Position numbers and translations under genes: made by a program. Positions 5,791 to 6,888 of a stretch of 6,888 nucleotides of DNA are shown here, piece after piece (position 1 is the first letter of the stretch; the number at the start of each line of letters is the position of its first letter). Location: assembly GCA_041670885.1 (NCBI GenBank), contig JBAXYJ010000160.1, forward strand, positions 1 through 6,888, given 5' to 3'. A model generated the notes under the pieces. It worked only from the letters and a program-made list of their open reading frames with translations. It did not search any database and was not told the origin of the DNA. The stretch comes from JAJBWD01 sp041670885. GTDB lineage: Bacteria; Bacillota; Clostridia; Clostridiales; Clostridiaceae.

Positions 5791-5901
5791 CAATGAATTA
5801 TTTTCAATCATCTGTTTTATACAAGAAAAAATACTGTGTACTGCAAGTTACTAAGCTGCTTTTTAATTGCTTTACAAAAAAACTAAAAGAAATGAGGGAT
5901 T

Positions 5902-6888
5902 ATGATGATTGAATTAACAGTTTATCATATAATGAAACGCTTTGGAGATAACTTAGTGTTAAATAATATTACTTTTACAATATATGATAAAGAAAGAGCT
6001 GCCATAGTAGGAGCAAATGGATGTGGGAAGAGCACCCTTCTTAAGCTGATAGCTGGTATTGAACCTCTTGACAGAGATGACAGGGAAGATAATTGCTATT
6101 GCAGAGACAAAGGATGGATTAAGATACCTAAAGGCTTGTCAGTTGGATACCTGGACCAGCTGCCAAGTTATCCTGAGGGTTTAAAAGTAATTGATATTTT
6201 AAAATCCGCATTTGAAGAAATTTATTCTATTGAAGATGAGCTTAGAATTCTTGAAAACAATATGGCTCATTTACAGGGAGAAAACCTGGAAAAAACATTA
6301 AAGAAGTACAGCAATCTGCAGCAAACTTATGAGATTAAAGGCGGCTATGATTTAGAGGAAAAGTTAAGTAAAATATGCAAAGGTCTTAAATTTGATGATT
6401 CTTTTTTAAACAACGACTTCAATATATTAAGCGGCGGTGAAAAAACAACTGTATGTCTTGGGAAAATTCTTTTGGAGAGTCCTGATATCCTGCTCCTTGA
6501 CGAACCTACAAATCACCTGGACATGGATTCTGTGGAGTGGCTTGAAGGCTACCTTAAGAGTTACAATGGAATGGTAATTATAGTATCCCATGACAGATAT
6601 TTTTTAGATAATGTAGTTACAAAAATTATTGAAATTGAAGATAAGCACAATAAAATTTACAAAGGAAATTATTCTGAGTATGTTAAACAAAAAGAAGAAA
6701 ATATGCTACAGCAGCTAAAAGATTACAGGCTGCAGCAAACTCAAATAAAAACTATGGAAAATTCTATTAAAAATCTAAGAAATTGGAATCTCTACACAAG
6801 AGCTGTCAGCATACAAAAAAAACTGGATAAGCTGGAGGTAATATCAAGACCTGTCTTTGAGAAGGAGAATATGAAATTTAACTTTGCA
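5902..6888 (+). CDS. ABC-F family ATPase, probable antibiotic-resistance ribosome-protection type (3' end outside window)
   Basis: The first 329 residues of a soluble ABC-F protein; no stop is reached. The first ATPase domain is complete: Walker A GANGCGKST (37-45), Q-loop YLDQ (83-86), signature LSGGE (176-180), Walker B LLLDE with the ABC-F hallmark EPTNHLD (197-207), and switch His230 in SHDRYF. Residues about 262-315 are the charged helical linker that reaches into the ribosomal E/P site in this family; the second ATPase domain should follow. No membrane segments are present, so it is not an exporter. Housekeeping ABC-F proteins (YdiF/Uup/EttA types) are the alternative, but the leader peptide and attenuator favour a drug-induced resistance factor of the Vga/Lsa/VmlR kind. 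Two ATGs are adjacent: GAGG at 5894-5897 is four bases from the first and seven from the second (5905), so the second may be the true start. Residues 57-71 form an unusual acidic, cysteine-containing insertion. Confidence 0.9.
   Translation, partial: MMIELTVYHIMKRFGDNLVLNNITFTIYDKERAAIVGANGCGKSTLLKLIAGIEPLDRDDREDNCYCRDKGWIKIPKGLSVGYLDQLPSYPEGLKVIDILKSAFEEIYSIEDELRILENNMAHLQGENLEKTLKKYSNLQQTYEIKGGYDLEEKLSKICKGLKFDDSFLNNDFNILSGGEKTTVCLGKILLESPDILLLDEPTNHLDMDSVEWLEGYLKSYNGMVIIVSHDRYFLDNVVTKIIEIEDKHNKIYKGNYSEYVKQKEENMLQQLKDYRLQQTQIKTMENSIKNLRNWNLYTRAVSIQKKLDKLEVISRPVFEKENMKFNFA

Overview
The window is AT-rich DNA with strong AGGAGG-type ribosome binding sites, sigma-A-like promoters and Firmicute protein families. 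It reads like a chromosomal segment of a Clostridium-type bacterium; the species cannot be told from the sequence alone. No transposase, integrase, tRNA, rRNA or CRISPR array is visible.

Left part, all minus strand (1-2220): a RibD C-terminal-type reductase (1419-2117) with a good promoter; a start-less 51-codon open frame that overlaps a small 57-residue membrane protein (1060-1233); a TauE/SafE (TSUP) membrane permease (240-974); and a DUF1048/DUF1129-like protein that runs off the left edge and has no start codon. Middle (2220-3960): an M3-type zinc metallopeptidase on the minus strand (2368-3882), flanked on both sides by diverged copies of a GC-rich, hairpin-forming intergenic element of about 40 bp. 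The upstream copy lies inside the predicted mRNA leader of the peptidase and can fold in two mutually exclusive ways.

Right part, plus strand (4160-6888): a secreted lipoprotein of the DUF6263 type (4272-5231) with its own extended -10 promoter and an intrinsic terminator, then an ABC-F ATPase (5902 to the right edge, truncated by the window). Between them is the most interesting stretch: a sigma-A promoter, a six-codon leader ORF (MTPSNC) with a near-perfect Shine-Dalgarno sequence, a long structured leader in which the leader ORF is paired to downstream RNA by 10-bp and 9-bp perfect complements, and a perfect 13-bp terminator hairpin about 110 bp before the ABC-F start. This is the architecture of an antibiotic-induced, ribosome-sensed attenuator controlling a ribosome-protection ABC-F protein.

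The genes do not form one pathway. The clearest functional unit is the leader ORF, attenuator and ABC-F gene.
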